Shown: positions 25,655 to 40,600 of the stretch, piece by piece
How the letters are laid out: every line of letters begins with the position of its first letter
Numbering within the stretch: position 1 is the first letter of the stretch
NCBI GenBank assembly: GCA_003991915.1
Contig: RQTK01000146.1
Location: 180,118-244,117 of the forward strand
Source of the DNA: Elysia chlorotica
Lineage: Eukaryota > Mollusca > Gastropoda > Plakobranchidae
DNA: 64,000 nt
Direction of reading: 5' to 3'
Notes under the pieces: generated by a model
Database searches by the model: none
Told to the model about the DNA's origin: nothing
Seen by the model: only the letters and a program-made list of their open reading frames with translations
Translations under genes and position numbers: made by a program

Positions 25655-28600
25655 ATGGCGGGAGCTGATGTCGATAGAAACCGATCTCTAAAAGAAATAA
25701 TTTATGAAAGTTTAACTGCTATTCTCTCACCTGACTTGCTCGTTCGATCAGGAGGAGAGGATCAGATCAAAGCGTTGGAGGTTACTGAAGGTAACAAATA
25801 ATTGTAACCATCTCTTAAAGTGTCCTCGCCAGAGCATGGTTTGCAGTGTGACTAAAGTAAACACTGATTAGGGAGGGGTCACATTGTCTACCAAATGTCC
25901 AATGTCAAGATCGACAATTAGTAAATCTGGGTATCATAATATGTGCATTTAAACACGCTCATGGCTACTCCTTACTCACTGCGATCCCGTCTCTGTTTAC
26001 ATGGTGGCCGTATTCAATTATAAATGTCAAGGTATTTTGATTGATATTGACTAGATCTAGATCTAGCTAGTCCTAGATTTAGATTCAGGATAGCTAGAAA
26101 TCTAGATCTAGTTGAGAGATCTAGTGCCTCCAGTAACGTAGTCTCCATCACCATAGTGGAACAATCTAGACCCAAAGCAAATGTAAATTGAAAAGGATTT
26201 CATTTTCTTCAAAATTAATTAGGCCTTATATATTTTTGACGGTCTTACACCTTTAGTACCTTGCCCTCCATATCAAATCATTACCCCCTAGAAAGTCTTA
26301 GAAGTAGATGTAAATGTATTGAATAGCGTCCCCATAAACGCTGGGGCTGTGAATAAATAAAGTTTATAAATTTATTTTTTCTAGAACTTTGAAGCCAATC
26401 CATTCGTGGGTGAAAAACACCCTGATGCTGTCTGTCTATCCCCCTCTCACTCTCCGTCTTTTTCTCTATTTTCTCTTTCCCTTTTTTGCTCTCTCACCCG
26501 CTCTTTCTTGCCTTTTCTCGCCCTCTCCTTATCTCTTTCTTTCTCCGTCTCCTATTCTTACTTGTTCTCTTCTGCTCTTCCTCGCAATCTCCGTCTCTCC
26601 CTTTCTCTCTTTCCTTTATTTTTTGTTCTCTTTGTGAGGAACTAAGAACTAATGAAAATTACCAATTGCTTTTTAACAATTAAGAAAACTTGTTTAATAT
26701 TTTTTGGGAATGCTCAATGTACTTGGTAACAAGTGTAATTTATAAATAAATTTTATTTTCAGAATTTGGCGTGTATTTGGCTGAAATCACTGTAGACCCT
26801 CAAGGCCCCCTTGCCATTCGACAACTTGCATCTGTGTTGCTGAAGCAGTATGTTCACTGTCACTGGTCTCAGCATTCAGACAAATTTGATCCACCAGAGA
26901 CTACGGATGTGGTAAGAGTGTTGTTGGTGATGAAAGTTTTGAAACTATACAATTACAACGTACAGATACTATTATAAAGTCCACACTATGGTCCCATGAC
27001 AGAAAATTTTATGATAATTTGTCAATATGTCATGAATATTTATATAATCATCAATTAGTCATATTTCACCATTTTCATGTATATGTATTATTACACTCAA
27101 AATGCATTGTTTTGAAACTGGGTGAATGAGTAGAAATGAGACCTTTTGCCATTTTGTCAAACAATTTTAAATGATTGTGATCAACAAAAAATTGACATTA
27201 TCTGGGAAAAAGAGTGAGTGAGAAAGAGAGAGAGAACAGATGATCTATACTAGTGTAAATGGTTTTCATTGGTGTTTTCACCATTTGTGAATGTCCATTT
27301 TACTGATGCTGTTGATATATCAAACCTAAATTTCCCTTGTGGATGAATAAACGTGTATTTTTGTTACATTTTTCAAAACCAGGCAAAAAGCCACATTCGG
27401 CAGTTGTTGCCTCAAGGCCTGTCTGAGTCTATCAGCAAAGTCAGATCCAGCGTAGCGTATGCAATTTCAGCCATTGCCCATTGGGACTGGCCCGAGTCCT
27501 GGCCCGAGTTGTTTCCCTTGCTCATGCAGGCGGTGACAAGTAATCAGCCAAATGCTGTACATGGAGCCATGCGAGTACTTTCAGGTCTGTATGGAAACCT
27601 CAGTTTGGTTCATTATTATCTCTCTCTCTCTTTCTCAAAAGGCATGATACATTTATGAGGCTATAATGGCTATTTATGTCTCTTCTCCTGCTCCTCCTAC
27701 TCTTCGTCCTCTTGTTCATCCACCTGCACCTCCCCCTGGTCCTGCTCCAATTCCTACTCCTCGGGTTCCCCCCCTGTTCCTCCACCGCTTTTTCCTCCTG
27801 CCCCAACGCCTCCTACAGTACAATGTGCAATTTTTGTGAAGGTTATTTTTGTTCCAAAGCGTGATGTGTTGTAGATTTTCAGACCACTACGATACCAAGA
27901 TGGCCACCATGGGAAAATCATGTCAAGACTATCCCATAATTCAATATATGTTTACCGATTTGTGCTTATAAAAGTAGTTGGTCTAAATCTAAAATCTAGA
28001 TTGGAGGTGAATTGGCACAAGTGTCAATCGGGAGGCCCCTAGTTTAAAACACACAATTGATCAAAAATGTATTTATTTGGTCTCCCTTTCTGTTTATGTT
28101 GGTGTCACTGTCAGTTTTATGTGACCAGCTGAGACAGAAGATGAGAGTCATGTCATGACATCCTCGCAATGTCTCTGTAGGACCATCGTGTACACACTAC
28201 ATGGCAGCACATTTATGTCATTGTCAAACGTTAGTCTTGGGACCAATGTAGTCTATAGTACAGAAAGTGCTGACTTTGACACGCTTAAACAGCAGAAGCA
28301 ATAAAGATTTTGATTAAAGGATCTGTCAGGCCTTTTTGTTATTTATCGTTTACCCTTTCACTTCGCTAGAGGACTTTTAAGTCTTCAAAGTGCTGGATTT
28401 TCAGACTTATTAGGAATTACAAGGTTTTATCGCAGTTTGAATATGATCGGCTGAGGCAGAAAGCTGTATCCCCAATTTGTGACCAGTGTGGCAGCATGTA
28501 AAACGTCTTTGTAGTGTCTAGGAGCTAAGTTTGGAAATTTGTTTCAAAGATGACAAGAAGTTGCAGCGATAATTAATTGAAGATTGAGGAGACCGCTGTG

Positions 28601-31600
28601 CAGTTTAGCTCGAACATTAAGTAAAAAAGGTATCTCAGATGGCAGATTGTGAATTCTTTAGAAGACAGCATGTTCATCCAAAATTGACTAGATCTACAGC
28701 TTGTTAGTATACTGCCAAGAACTTACTAAAATCACGGTTCCCTAGCCAAAACACCTTTAGAAGCAAACCTAATCCAGCTAACAATAAGCTCACACCAAAC
28801 AATTGTATGACATTACTTTTCAACTTTGTATTTGTCGCTATAGGCTGTTTATCGTACTTGGCTAGAGTTGCCAAAGCCAAGTGATAGGTATTTTTATATT
28901 AAGAACTAATGACAATTAGCAATTGCTTTAACATTTAAGAAACTTGTTTAATTTTTTTAAAGTTTGGGAATGCTCAATGTACTTGGTAAAAACTGTAATT
29001 TATGAATTTTATTTTCAGAATTTGGCGTGTATTTGGCTGAAATCACTGTAGACCCTCAAGGCCCCCTTGCCATTCGACAACTTGCATCTGTGTTGCTGAA
29101 GCAGTATGTTCACTGTCACTGGTCTCAGCATTCAGACAAATTTGATCCACCAGAGACTACAGATGTGGTAAGAGTTTTGTTGGCGGTGAAACTATACAAT
29201 GTATAGATAATATTATAAACTACACTAGATGGTCCCAGCGCGTGACAGAAAATTTTATGATAATTTGTCAATATGTCATGAATAAAAAATATATAATCAT
29301 CAATTAGTCATGTTTTACCATTTTCATGTATATGTATTATTACACTTAAAATGCATTGTTTTAGAACTGGGTGAATGAGTAGAAATGAGACCTTTTGTCG
29401 TTAATTTTAAATGATTGTGATCAACAAAAAATGGACATTATCTGGGAAAAAGAGTGAGTGAGAAAGAGAGAGAACAAGTGATCTATACTAGTGTAAATGG
29501 TTTTCATTGATGTTTTCATCATTTGTAAATTTCCATTTTACTGTTGCTGTCTGTATATCAAACCTAAATTTCCCTTCTGGATGAATTAATGTGTATTTTT
29601 GTTTGTTACATTTTTCAAAATCAGGCAAAAAGCCACATTCGGCAGTTGCTGCCTCAAGGCCTGTCTGAGTCTATCAGCAAAGTCAGATCCAGCGTAGCGT
29701 ATGCAATCTCAGCCATTGCCCACTGGGACTGGCCCGAGTCCTGGCCGGAGTTGTTTCCCTTGCTCATGCAGGCGGTGACAAGTAATCAGCCAAATGCTGT
29801 ACATGGAGCCATGCGAGTACTTTCAGGTCTGTATGGAAACCTCAGTTTGGTTCATTATTGATTACTGATTACTTTGACAAAAGTGTATCGCAATACAGAC
29901 GCGAAAACACTATACATCTATAGTGTGTATAGACACTCCCTATACACATGTACTGAGTACATGTATCACAGTTACCAATAGAGAAAACGGCGTTTGTACC
30001 TATTTTTCCTGAAAAATACCTATTTCTTGCTATGGAAGTACCTATATTGGCCCTTTTCAAGTAGGCAGGCCTGGGGTGGGGTCTTTACATTAGTTAAATT
30101 TCAATGCAATTAAAAATAATGTTTTTAAAGAAATCATATGTTCTATAAAACTCATGAATGTTGAGAGTCAGTAGCTACCACAAGGCAAACACATACTCTA
30201 TTGGTGTAATATTCCTTAAAATATTTTGGGTATTTCAATCCACACGGCAGCATTCCAATAGATCTAAGTCTCAGCTTGGTACAATAGTTTTTCAAAACTA
30301 TTATGTACAGGCTGATATTTGGAAAAGAAAAAAATTTTAGACAAATGCCTCTTGATTTGTTCACCGTCAGTGATATTAACAAACAGCCGCCAATAATTGG
30401 ACTTAAACCATAGTCACTTTTAGTCTCAGGCACACTAATGTTTGGCCGCTGCCAGGTAAGGTGGCATATGTTGGAACATTTTTTGACATGATTGTTATCA
30501 ACACACGTGTCGAAGTATAATGAAACAAAAATCATTTTAAGTTGTTTTTAAAAGCTCCGCATTCGCTACTAACCAACGGCAAGTGTGGTCGCAGACTGAG
30601 CAACTGACTCATTTTCAAGAATAGCACAAACCAAAAATTGTGGAGAACAAAGCACACAAAAAAGAAAGGGGGGGGGGGGGGGGGGAAACCAGTAAGAACA
30701 AAGACAACAAAAAAGAGGGGGGGGGGGTGTATGTATAACCTGGTATAATTGTTTTATGACACATACTGATGCCTTCTACTTGAGCTTAACATTTTTGTCT
30801 CAATCTTAATTATTGAGTAAATATGAAGTGCTTTCTAATTGGTGCCCTATCCCTGCTTTCAGAGTTCTGCCAAGATGTGACTGATACTCAGATGAGCCAT
30901 GTGGCTCCTGTCATTCTACCAGAGCTGTACAAAGTTTTCATTGGAGCTGAGGTACAAGAAGTTAGGCACTTTGCTTTGCATTTAGAGTGCTATTTTACAA
31001 ATAATTGCTCAAAGTTGGGGATAGTGAATTTGCTTTTAATTATTGCAGAATAGAAAAGAATGCTCAAGAGCGTGGAGTTAAAGTTTTAGAAGAATAGATA
31101 ATTTATATAAACATACACCTGTAAGGTATGCAAAAAAACTGGAGAGATTTTGAAAATGCATCTGGTGAAGATAAATTTTGTTGTTTTTCAATTTGGTTCA
31201 CTCTTATTGTCAAAGTACTACAGGTGATTTATATCTTTTTTTTTAATGGAAGAAGCATAGAACATTAACTTTCATTTGTCCATTTACTTACAAAAATAAT
31301 GCCTTGAAGAAAGTTTTTGCAGAGGAAACATATTTTATAGAAAGACATGTTGTTGTTGTTTTTGTATTTGTGTGGATTTTTTTTTTACAATTTTTCATCT
31401 TTATATGCTTCTTTTTCTTTTAAATCTATAGACTTTTGGTATCAGGACCCGTTCAAGAGCTGTACATATTTTCAACATTGTTGCTGGTATGGTGTCTGCA
31501 ATGCAAGAGTTTCAGAAGGTGAGATAGATTTTCTATTGTCCAAGTCAACCTGGTTTTCCTAATTTTAATCATTTTCTGTTTCAAACTTAGTATACCAAAA

Positions 31601-34600
31601 AATTTATTTTTTCTGAATTTTCATTCTTCTGTTTTTTTTTTTGTTGTTTTTTTACAGGGAGTAGCAAAACAACTCCTTTTCCCAGTGCTACCCCAGTTCA
31701 CTAAGACATTCATCCAGTGTTTGCAAATGGCAGAATCTGAAACATGTGATAGTGGTCTCAAGCTTGAGGTCATAAAGGTAACAAGAAAAAGTGACAATAA
31801 GTTGTATCTGAGGTTTGATTAATAACTATACGAGGGTTGTTAGGACTGTATTATATTGCATGAATCGGATTTGTCCTTGTTTAAATTTTAAGAATAGGTT
31901 ATTTAAATTCTCTTGCTTCAGTGTCATTGTAATTTTACATGGATATTTTACCTCCAACGCACCATGTTGGTCACGGTGTAAATAGTTAATTCAGCAGTCA
32001 GAAAGGTACAAGAAAGGACAAAGGGATCTTGGGATGTCACTAGGTTGTGCCAAATTACTGCTGGCATTATCATGAAACTGTCTTGCAGCTCAAAAACTAA
32101 GCTTCTTTAAAATGTGCAATTTGTTTTTACAATAAGAAGATGTAATTGGTTAAAATGAAGAAGACAGCATTTGAAAGTTTCATAGTTTTATGTGGTAGTT
32201 CAGGATCTCTATTTTAACCCTCCTAAGAAAACTGAGATAGTAACATTTTGGGCACTTTATTAAAGTTTTTACATATTGTTAGAGATGTTTCTATCAAAAG
32301 ATTGCAACAATATTTTGTATACATGTGTCTCTGCAGGCCCTTACAACTCTGATCAAAGGCTTCCCCAAGACGATGGCCCAATGGTTGCCAGAGATTCTCC
32401 CTTCAATTTGGAATATCTTCACCCAGAGTGCTGAGATGTATCCTTTTTATCTGATTCACAGATCATTGATATACACAATGTCTCAGGGGTTGATAAAAGC
32501 CTACTATGCAGTTAATATTAATATCCCTTTTTTTTTTTCTCCTTTGATTTAAATTCCGGCGCTTCACTTGTGTTAGACTATTGTTTTGTTAAGTTATATT
32601 GTTGTGTATCCATTACTGTTAATCTGTACTTTTGTTTCAAGATGATCAAAAAATTTACGGAAAAAAAAAGTGTAAAAAAATAAAGGAGATTTCCCTTAGG
32701 TTATATTTTCATAATTGGTATTACAAGTTCTCTTGGTAATTTGTGGATCCATTGAAGAATATGGATTTTTTTTTTTCTTTAAAATTTTGGTTAATTTTCA
32801 CCTTTAACATATATGCAGCTATGTGAAGACAGTTGTCAATAACTTGGAAGAAGCAGATGATCCTGTTGATTCTGATGGTATGTTTGGGTGAAATATTGTT
32901 GTGGATTTGGAATATGGCATATTTAGTTACATAAGTAAAATGCATAGACAACTTTTTTTTTTAATTGTTATATAATTTTTAACCAGAAAAGGCAGTGTCA
33001 GTTTTTCATAAAGTCATCACAGCAAGGTTTTTGCATTAGTTCGAAGTTGGTCAGAGAAAAGAAATGTTGTTTCCATATTTTTGAATTTGTGTAATGCAAT
33101 ACTAAATATATATACACATAATAATTCTGCTAAATATCCATTTATATTAAAGTGTCTGAAGTTCATTAATACAAATTTAGGAAATAAATGTTATCGTATT
33201 ATTATTATTATTATTATGGTCATATCAATGAGAGTGCATTATGATAACGTGAGCCTTCTTTTTGTACCTGTGTCCTCAGGTGATGTGCTAGGGTTTGAGA
33301 ATCTGGTGTACACTGTTTTTGAGTTTGTACACAGTCTGATAGAGTCCAGCAAGTTTCGTCCTACAGTGAAGAAAACAGTGGATCAGATCATTTACTTCAT
33401 CATCATCTACATGCAGATGACTGAGGACCAGGTAGGTGAATGTGAAATGTGAAATTCAATTTCTAGATTATCTTATGTTGTCTGTGTGTTGTTGTGCTTT
33501 TTCACATTTCACTTTGTCTTATCTTTTTTTTTTATTTTTATAATTATTGAGTATTATTCTTCTTCTTCCCCCCCCCCTCCCCATAGATTCAGTTATGGAG
33601 CAACAATCCAGACCAGTTTGTGGAGGATGAAGATGACGACAGTTTTTCCTACTCAGTGAGAATATCAGCTCAGGACCTTCTCCTTGTAAGTGAAATTGTT
33701 TGCATTCCATGCTCATCGTGACTTTTATTTTACCCTACAAGGCTAGGAGACTATCCACTTTCATATATATAAGCCAGTGACGCCAATTTTACTAAAATTA
33801 CTGATTTTCTCGGTTCCTTTGCTATTCTTTCCTCTTCTTAAAAGCAGATTTTGGTTTGCATATGGTCCGCCTTTATCAATTATTCAAACATATCAATTAT
33901 TCAAACATGTTTGTGTATTTCAGTCACTTGGCACTGAGTTCCAAAGTGTTTGTCCCGCTGCTCTTTGCAATGCTGTCACAAAACATCTTCAAGAGTCAGA
34001 GGATGTAAAAAATGCTGGGAATCCACATTGGTAAGATTTTTACTGATGAACTGAAACCTGCATATATAGACATACATATTTATACTATCAAGTAAAAAGA
34101 AAATCTATTTCTAAGACATTGCATTATGGTTGTCTTGTCAAAGATATGAATATTCAATTTTGAGAGTTTTGTGATCAGCACAATATAACTGTTTAGACAT
34201 TAAGTAAAGGTATTGAAGCAAAGATATAAATATTCATGAGAAGCTTGCTTGGATCTTTGTCGAAACAATTACAGTGTACATGAATTAATATCAAAATAAT
34301 TATTTAGCCTAGAAATTATAGGTGTTGTTCAATGTTTTAAAATATGATCTTACCATAATTTATTTCTTGAAAGAAAAAAAATGCTAACAGGTGGAAGATC
34401 CATGAGGCGTGTATGCTGGCCATGGGTAGTGTAAAGGACATGGTGATTCAATCCATTAAGACAGGTGGCTTGCAGTTCAACCTGACAGGCTTCTTGCAGA
34501 CGGTTGTGTTAAGAGACATGGAATACTCAGGTAATTACTTCTTTTCTTATGTCAATACGAACTTGTATCGTATCTCATGTTGACGTTGAAATTAAAATGT

Positions 34601-37600
34601 GCTTTTTTAAAATTAACTACAGAAACACATAAAAAGCATTTGTACAGCTATCTCAATAATAAATTATTCAGTTTTAATCATTTAAATTTTCTCAATACTG
34701 TGAAAAATAAGAGATATGCCACTAGCTACTTTAGTGACTATGCCTTGAAATTTGTGAGGTGATGGTTGTTTCCTATTTTACAATAGTGAATTACGAACCT
34801 GCCGGAGATTACACTCCCAGAGCTTTTTAATATATCTGTCATTTTTTGTTGGAAACATAATTTGTGGCACGATATTAAGAAAACTCAACTTCTGCAATAA
34901 TGACTAGTAATAATAATATTTATAATGTTAAATACTTTTTTCATGGCAGTTGCTTGCGTTTTTTAAGTTAAGTTGGGTCTCTTTTATTATGATTATTCAA
35001 CCTTTTTTGAAAACACTACAGTGTGATTTTGGTTGCAGTTTTTTTTTTTAATTATCCAGTACAAATTCACAACAGATCCTAAATATCTTATTCTTCTTCA
35101 GCATCACCATTTCTTGTAGGAAGGTGCTTGTGGACATCAAGTCGCTTTACAGAAGCAATGACACCAGAATTACTCGAAAAGTGAGCTTATATTTTCTTCT
35201 TTTTATGTTTTACTATAAACTGTTATATGAAAGAGCTATAAATGTGTATTTTTATTTGACAGACAAAATTTACTTTTAAAATTCTTTTACTTGTGGAAGA
35301 AAATACTCTTGTGCAAATGTCATCTCTGCTCTGAAAGTGAAATCTGAAAAGTATGTCAATTAGGAGAAAGGCGAAATCAAGCGCACAAAAAAGTTTTAAA
35401 TTTTATATTGCAAGAAAAAAAGTTGTGATTTGAAGAACAAATTGTCATGAATATTTGTCACAAATGTTTTTGTTTTTGTCTTTCTCGAAGTTAAACCTTT
35501 GTATAATTCGTTGCCTGAGTGACCATATAGAAATGTTCCATTTTAAGTATAGCCAATAGAGCTCACAGATATTAAGTCTCCATGTCTGTACCACCAGGTA
35601 AAAGTGATCTACACATTTCTATATCTAGAAATCCTTATTTAAGCTTTGTTCAAATAAAACCTTGTTTTGTGTGCAACCCTTAAACTTCAGTCGTAACAAA
35701 AAAATTTATTGTGGAAACAATCCCTCAGACTTCTGCAGGCTACAGTGGGAGGGCTTCATATGTCACAGCCACCCAGCATCCGCATTTCTGCTGTACGAGC
35801 AGTGTTTGGTTTCTGTGATCATCTGAAGATGTCCAACAACACTCAGCTCCTGGCTCCTTTTCTGCAGAACGTCCTTGACGGGTTAATTAGCATAGCAACG
35901 CAATTCTCCGCGGATGTGATGGGCTTGTGTCTGGAGACATTGTCTGTTGTGATAACGGTAAGGTTTAAGCTGTTATGTATATTATGTATTACATCTATTT
36001 TGAAGAACAAGAAGTTCTTGGTGTTTATAATTTTTTATCAGGCTAAGTATTGTAAATTTCTAGGCTAGTTAGATGGTCTCTCATAGAATTTGTAAAAATG
36101 TTAAATCAGGGGGTATTAAGAAAGTCACTCTTATTTCTTTTCCATTTGCAGGTAGACGATCAGTTTACAGCCAGCAAAGAGAAAAATCTTGGTCCCCTTT
36201 CCTTGGCAGTCTTTCTAAAACATGCTGTTGGTAAGTAAAAAAGCTATTGTTAAAAAGAAAAAAAATATTCTGCTATTCTTTCAAATTGCAAGATGTATAA
36301 AGGCATCTGTCTGCCGAATTGACATTTGCAAACTGTTACTATTGAGAAAATCTTAATTGTAAGTAGTTTCTTACCCAAAACGAGCAATTGCATGGGATGT
36401 TGAGCACCATCTCTGTTGTTTGGGTTGTTGTTTTTTTAGCTTAAGGAACATTTTGAAATGTTTCATATTCCTTTACTGAAGATTTTTCTTATGGTCTTTA
36501 TACAGAATATGCATCTATATGTATTATTTAATTTGTTAGGGGCAAAAGTCAGAAGTTTTTTCCTTAAAGGTGATTTTTTTTTGTTTTTTTAGAGTTTCTT
36601 AGAATTTGTAGATATGTATTCTCCCTTACAGATCCATTCATTGTGTCATTAGTCCATGACATTGTGAAAGTCCTTGCTGGCAATCCAGCCTGTACCGATG
36701 CCCTTCAGGCTCGGTTTGTACCCACACTTAACAGCATTCTTAACTCAGACTCTGAGAGGCTCTCACCTGGACTGGTTTCTGTAAGTTAGAGAAAACATTT
36801 GAATCTTTTGTTTTATGCCTTGTACATATTTGCTAGTGTGTGTGTGAGTGTTCTATATCACAAATTTAAACTTTGTGGGTTGTATAGTCATGCAGGAAAA
36901 AAAGGGGCAATCATGATGTGTGTCTCATATTTTGATACCTGTCACATTTTGTATATTTGAGTTCTTGAAAGCCCTTTGTAGATCATGTCCAATTTAACTC
37001 TCCCTTTGTATATATGTCTTCATAAGTATACGTTCACAGATAATTAAATAAACAACTTCCTTTGTGATGAAGTAAAAAAAAAAATACAGATTTTAAATGG
37101 TTATTTGTTGTTTGTTTGTTTTTTACATTGAAAGTACTTTAAATAGAGCATAAAATTTCTTATATTACTACAGGTTGTTTTTTTTTAATCTTCCATGCTT
37201 ATCTTCTGCCTCAGGTTTCTGTTGAGATGGTGACCTGTTTGATTCGCAGCGTCCCCGCCCCACTTTCTGATGTGATGATGTCTTGCTTCATGCCTGTGAT
37301 ACACTCTCTCCTGACCACTGATGATAACTCCACTCTCCAGGTCTGCCAAGAGATTTCATTTTGCTCTACCTTCACATAAATCTTTTTCTAGTGTTTTTAC
37401 GTCTAAATTACATGGCTAATGATAGATCTGAATATGTGCTGACAATTGTCAAATTTCTGAAAATCACGACCAGTCAGTTAAAAATTGAGTAACATCAAGC
37501 TGTGGTGTGTCAGCAATCCTCCACTCTAGCAGTCAAAGCGCCGATAGTTGATCCTCAGACTTAAAGACTAAGTCAAGATCCGACATGGTGAAAAAGTTCA

Positions 37601-40600
37601 GACAATTTGGTTAGTGCAAACCTGCATTTCTACAATTGTTAGGGTGTTGAGCCACACATTTGAAGGTGCTGAATTTTGTTCCTTGTGGTGGACACATTAT
37701 TTTTTTTTCTGAGCTCCCTGAGTCAACCCAACGCTTTGTCAAAGAGTATGGAACAAATTTTACTTTTTTACATGGATTCCTGTTACTCAAACTTTTTAAC
37801 TAACCTGTGTCAACTTTATGTCTAGCACTATATATCTGCCATGTTTGTTGTAGAAATGCAGCTAGAGGTTTGACTTAACGGTTATTTATGGAAAAAAATT
37901 GTATTAGGAAGAAGAACCTCTGGGTTAGTCAGTTCAGTAGGGAACTAGGTGGTCCGATCTGGGATCAAATCAGGGACTTCATGTATAGAAGTCTCTACCA
38001 TAATAGCTACCTTATCCCCAGAACCGCTTAGGTTTTTCTGCAAATTTAATATTGGAATTGCCCAAGAGAAGTTCTTCTGCAGTCAAATTATTTTATAGAT
38101 TTAATAATAAAATTTAAGGAAATAAAGAATGCCATGCCTATAATTGTTAAAGTCGATTTATACACTCTAAGAATAATCTTTGGGGAGTGTGCTGTGGTAA
38201 TACAGTCAGGTGTAACTTTTTCAAACCAACTAGGACGTTTTTTTTACACCTTTCGTGCATTTATCTTTCTCTATGCAGGAAGTAATACCTAAGTGTTGTA
38301 ACCATATTTCTTTTTTATCTTCATGAAGAGTGGTGGTGAATGCCTGAGAGCATATTGTTCTGTAGCTCTTGACCAAGTGGTACAGCTCAAGGATGACTAC
38401 AGTAAGGCTGGACAAATTTGTACAAGCATTTTTCTTTAATCAAAGATGAAGTGTAATAATGATTGAAAATATTTCCTAAATTTTTCATCAATTCTTCAAA
38501 CTGAAACATTTCTGGGTTTTTTTTTTCAAACGCAAAGTTTTAAGTGCCCTTTAAAAAAAGATTCTTTAGATTCGTTTCTAAAATTAATTGATTTGAGTCC
38601 TTTCTTTGCAGTTGATTTATTAAATGCAAAAAGTCACAATGATGTCAAACAATTGGCCCTTCTCCTCTTGATTCCACAGACAATAGTGGTATGCATTACA
38701 CGGTACAGGTGATCTTCAAGCTCTTGGATCCAAAGACCTCAGAGCACACAGCCACCTTTGTGGGTCGCCTTGTGTCCACGGTTATCGGGAAATGCGGCAC
38801 ACAGCTCGGGGAGCAGTTGGACCTGATGTTACGGGCTGTGCTCAGCAAGATTCAACAGGCAGAGACTCTTACTGTTTTACAGGTATTACTTGTTAAAGTA
38901 ATGTTTCAGATTTAAAATTTGTTGTGTTTGCAATTTTTTTTTTTCAATTGTTTTTGGGATGGAGGTGGTGAGAAAAGAAGAATGTTGTCTTGAATTTGTT
39001 ATAGAAAAAGTTTTGTGCAATCATGCATTAAAATTTTATACATTTTTTGTAAATAAGAGCTGTAATTTCTTTAGTTTGTTTATATGTAATTTGTGTTTTA
39101 GGAAAGTACAGTTTTTGAAACATCGATTCAATGAGTCTTCTTCAAATGAACTTCATTTGCTGATTCTAGTTGATTGTTAACTTCATCTGTTCTTGTAGTA
39201 ATAGTTGTGGTATTTCTGTTGTTCTCTTATGTTAAATGTATTACTATTATTGTTACCATTATTATTTTTGTATCTAGTTAATACGTTTGTTTTCTTTTTC
39301 TGCCAATATGCTTCATATAAATGAAAAGTAAATATTTGGGAAAGAAACAACAAAACCATGCCCTGTTTTCAGAGTCTCCTGATGGTGTTTGCCCACCTGA
39401 TGCTCAGCCAGATGGAGGCGGTGCTCGACTTTCTGACCAGTGTGCCGGGTCCCACAGGCAAGCCAGCCCTGGAGTTTGTGCTAAATGAGTGGTGCTCTCG
39501 GCAGCACCTCTTCTACGGCAGTTATGAGAGGAAAATTAGGTAGATTATTGGATTATAAATTATTTTCTGGTAATTATCTTGATATTTGGGATTTCCTTGT
39601 TATGAGGAAATAGGGAGAGCTAGATCAAAGAAGGTGTGATGGTAGTCTTTCTTGAACGGAGTTGGTTGAAGAGGCGTAGGTTGTTTTTTTTTAACTATAC
39701 TGAAATAATTTTCATATTTCCTATGTCAATTTTTCTTTCGTAAAAAAGATGTAACATACTAGTTCTATTCCTTAACAGTCATGCTATCTTTTTATCATGG
39801 CCCTTTAGTATTTTCAATCATATTTGGGAGAGCATGGGGTGTCATTAGACAAACTTTGTAAGATGCATTATAGATTTAGCAAAAACCCTTTGGAAATGTA
39901 GGATTTCTCTTTGCTCCCTAATGCTCTGTCAAAGAGTATGGGACCAAGTTTATAATTTAATAGACAAAAGCTTTTTTTTTTCAAAATCTTTCTTCCATAC
40001 ATAACTTTTGAATGCAGTATTGTATCTTAACATCATAATTTTTGTCCTTGCAGCATTTTGGCGCTTTGCAAACTTCTTCAGCACGCCATAAACACCAATG
40101 ACCTGCGTCTGCAGGACATCACAGTGCAGGGGGAACTGGTTGTGAAGCCCATGCCAGGGATACGTACACGAGCCAAGGCTAAGTCCAGTGAGTTTCTCAT
40201 TCCATCCTGGCATCAAACTGGCGTGGATGGGTATACCATTCGTCACCTTGTTAATAAATTTAAAAATTTGCCGAAGTGGCTGAAGTGGTACACCGCTGGT
40301 CTCCATATCGAAGGGTTCAGAGTTTGAATCACAAAATTAGTCCAAAACGTATTTGTTTGATTTCCAACCCTACCTGTTGAGTTGTTGTCAGTTTGTGATC
40401 AACTGAGACAGAAGTACAGGTCTCCCCATACTGTCTCGTGTGTGGCAGCACAAAAAATCGTCAGACGTCTGTTTTGGGGCCCATCCACAAAATAGCTAAT
40501 ACTGTGCTGACGTTGGACGTTAAGTAACAAAACGATATGGTAGCTTCTTGTTTATTTAGCAGATTATTGAAATCAATTTGCCACTTTCTTTGAGATTGTT

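Noticed and set aside
27895-27970. Good Kozak context (GCCACCATGG) between the IPO9 duplicates
   Set aside because: The frame closes after about 23 codons and shows no domain. Likely chance or repeat.
40275-40345. Possible true tRNA gene
   Set aside because: A and B boxes are present, but it is continuous with a SINE body and tail shared with other copies and does not fold as a complete tRNA by eye.
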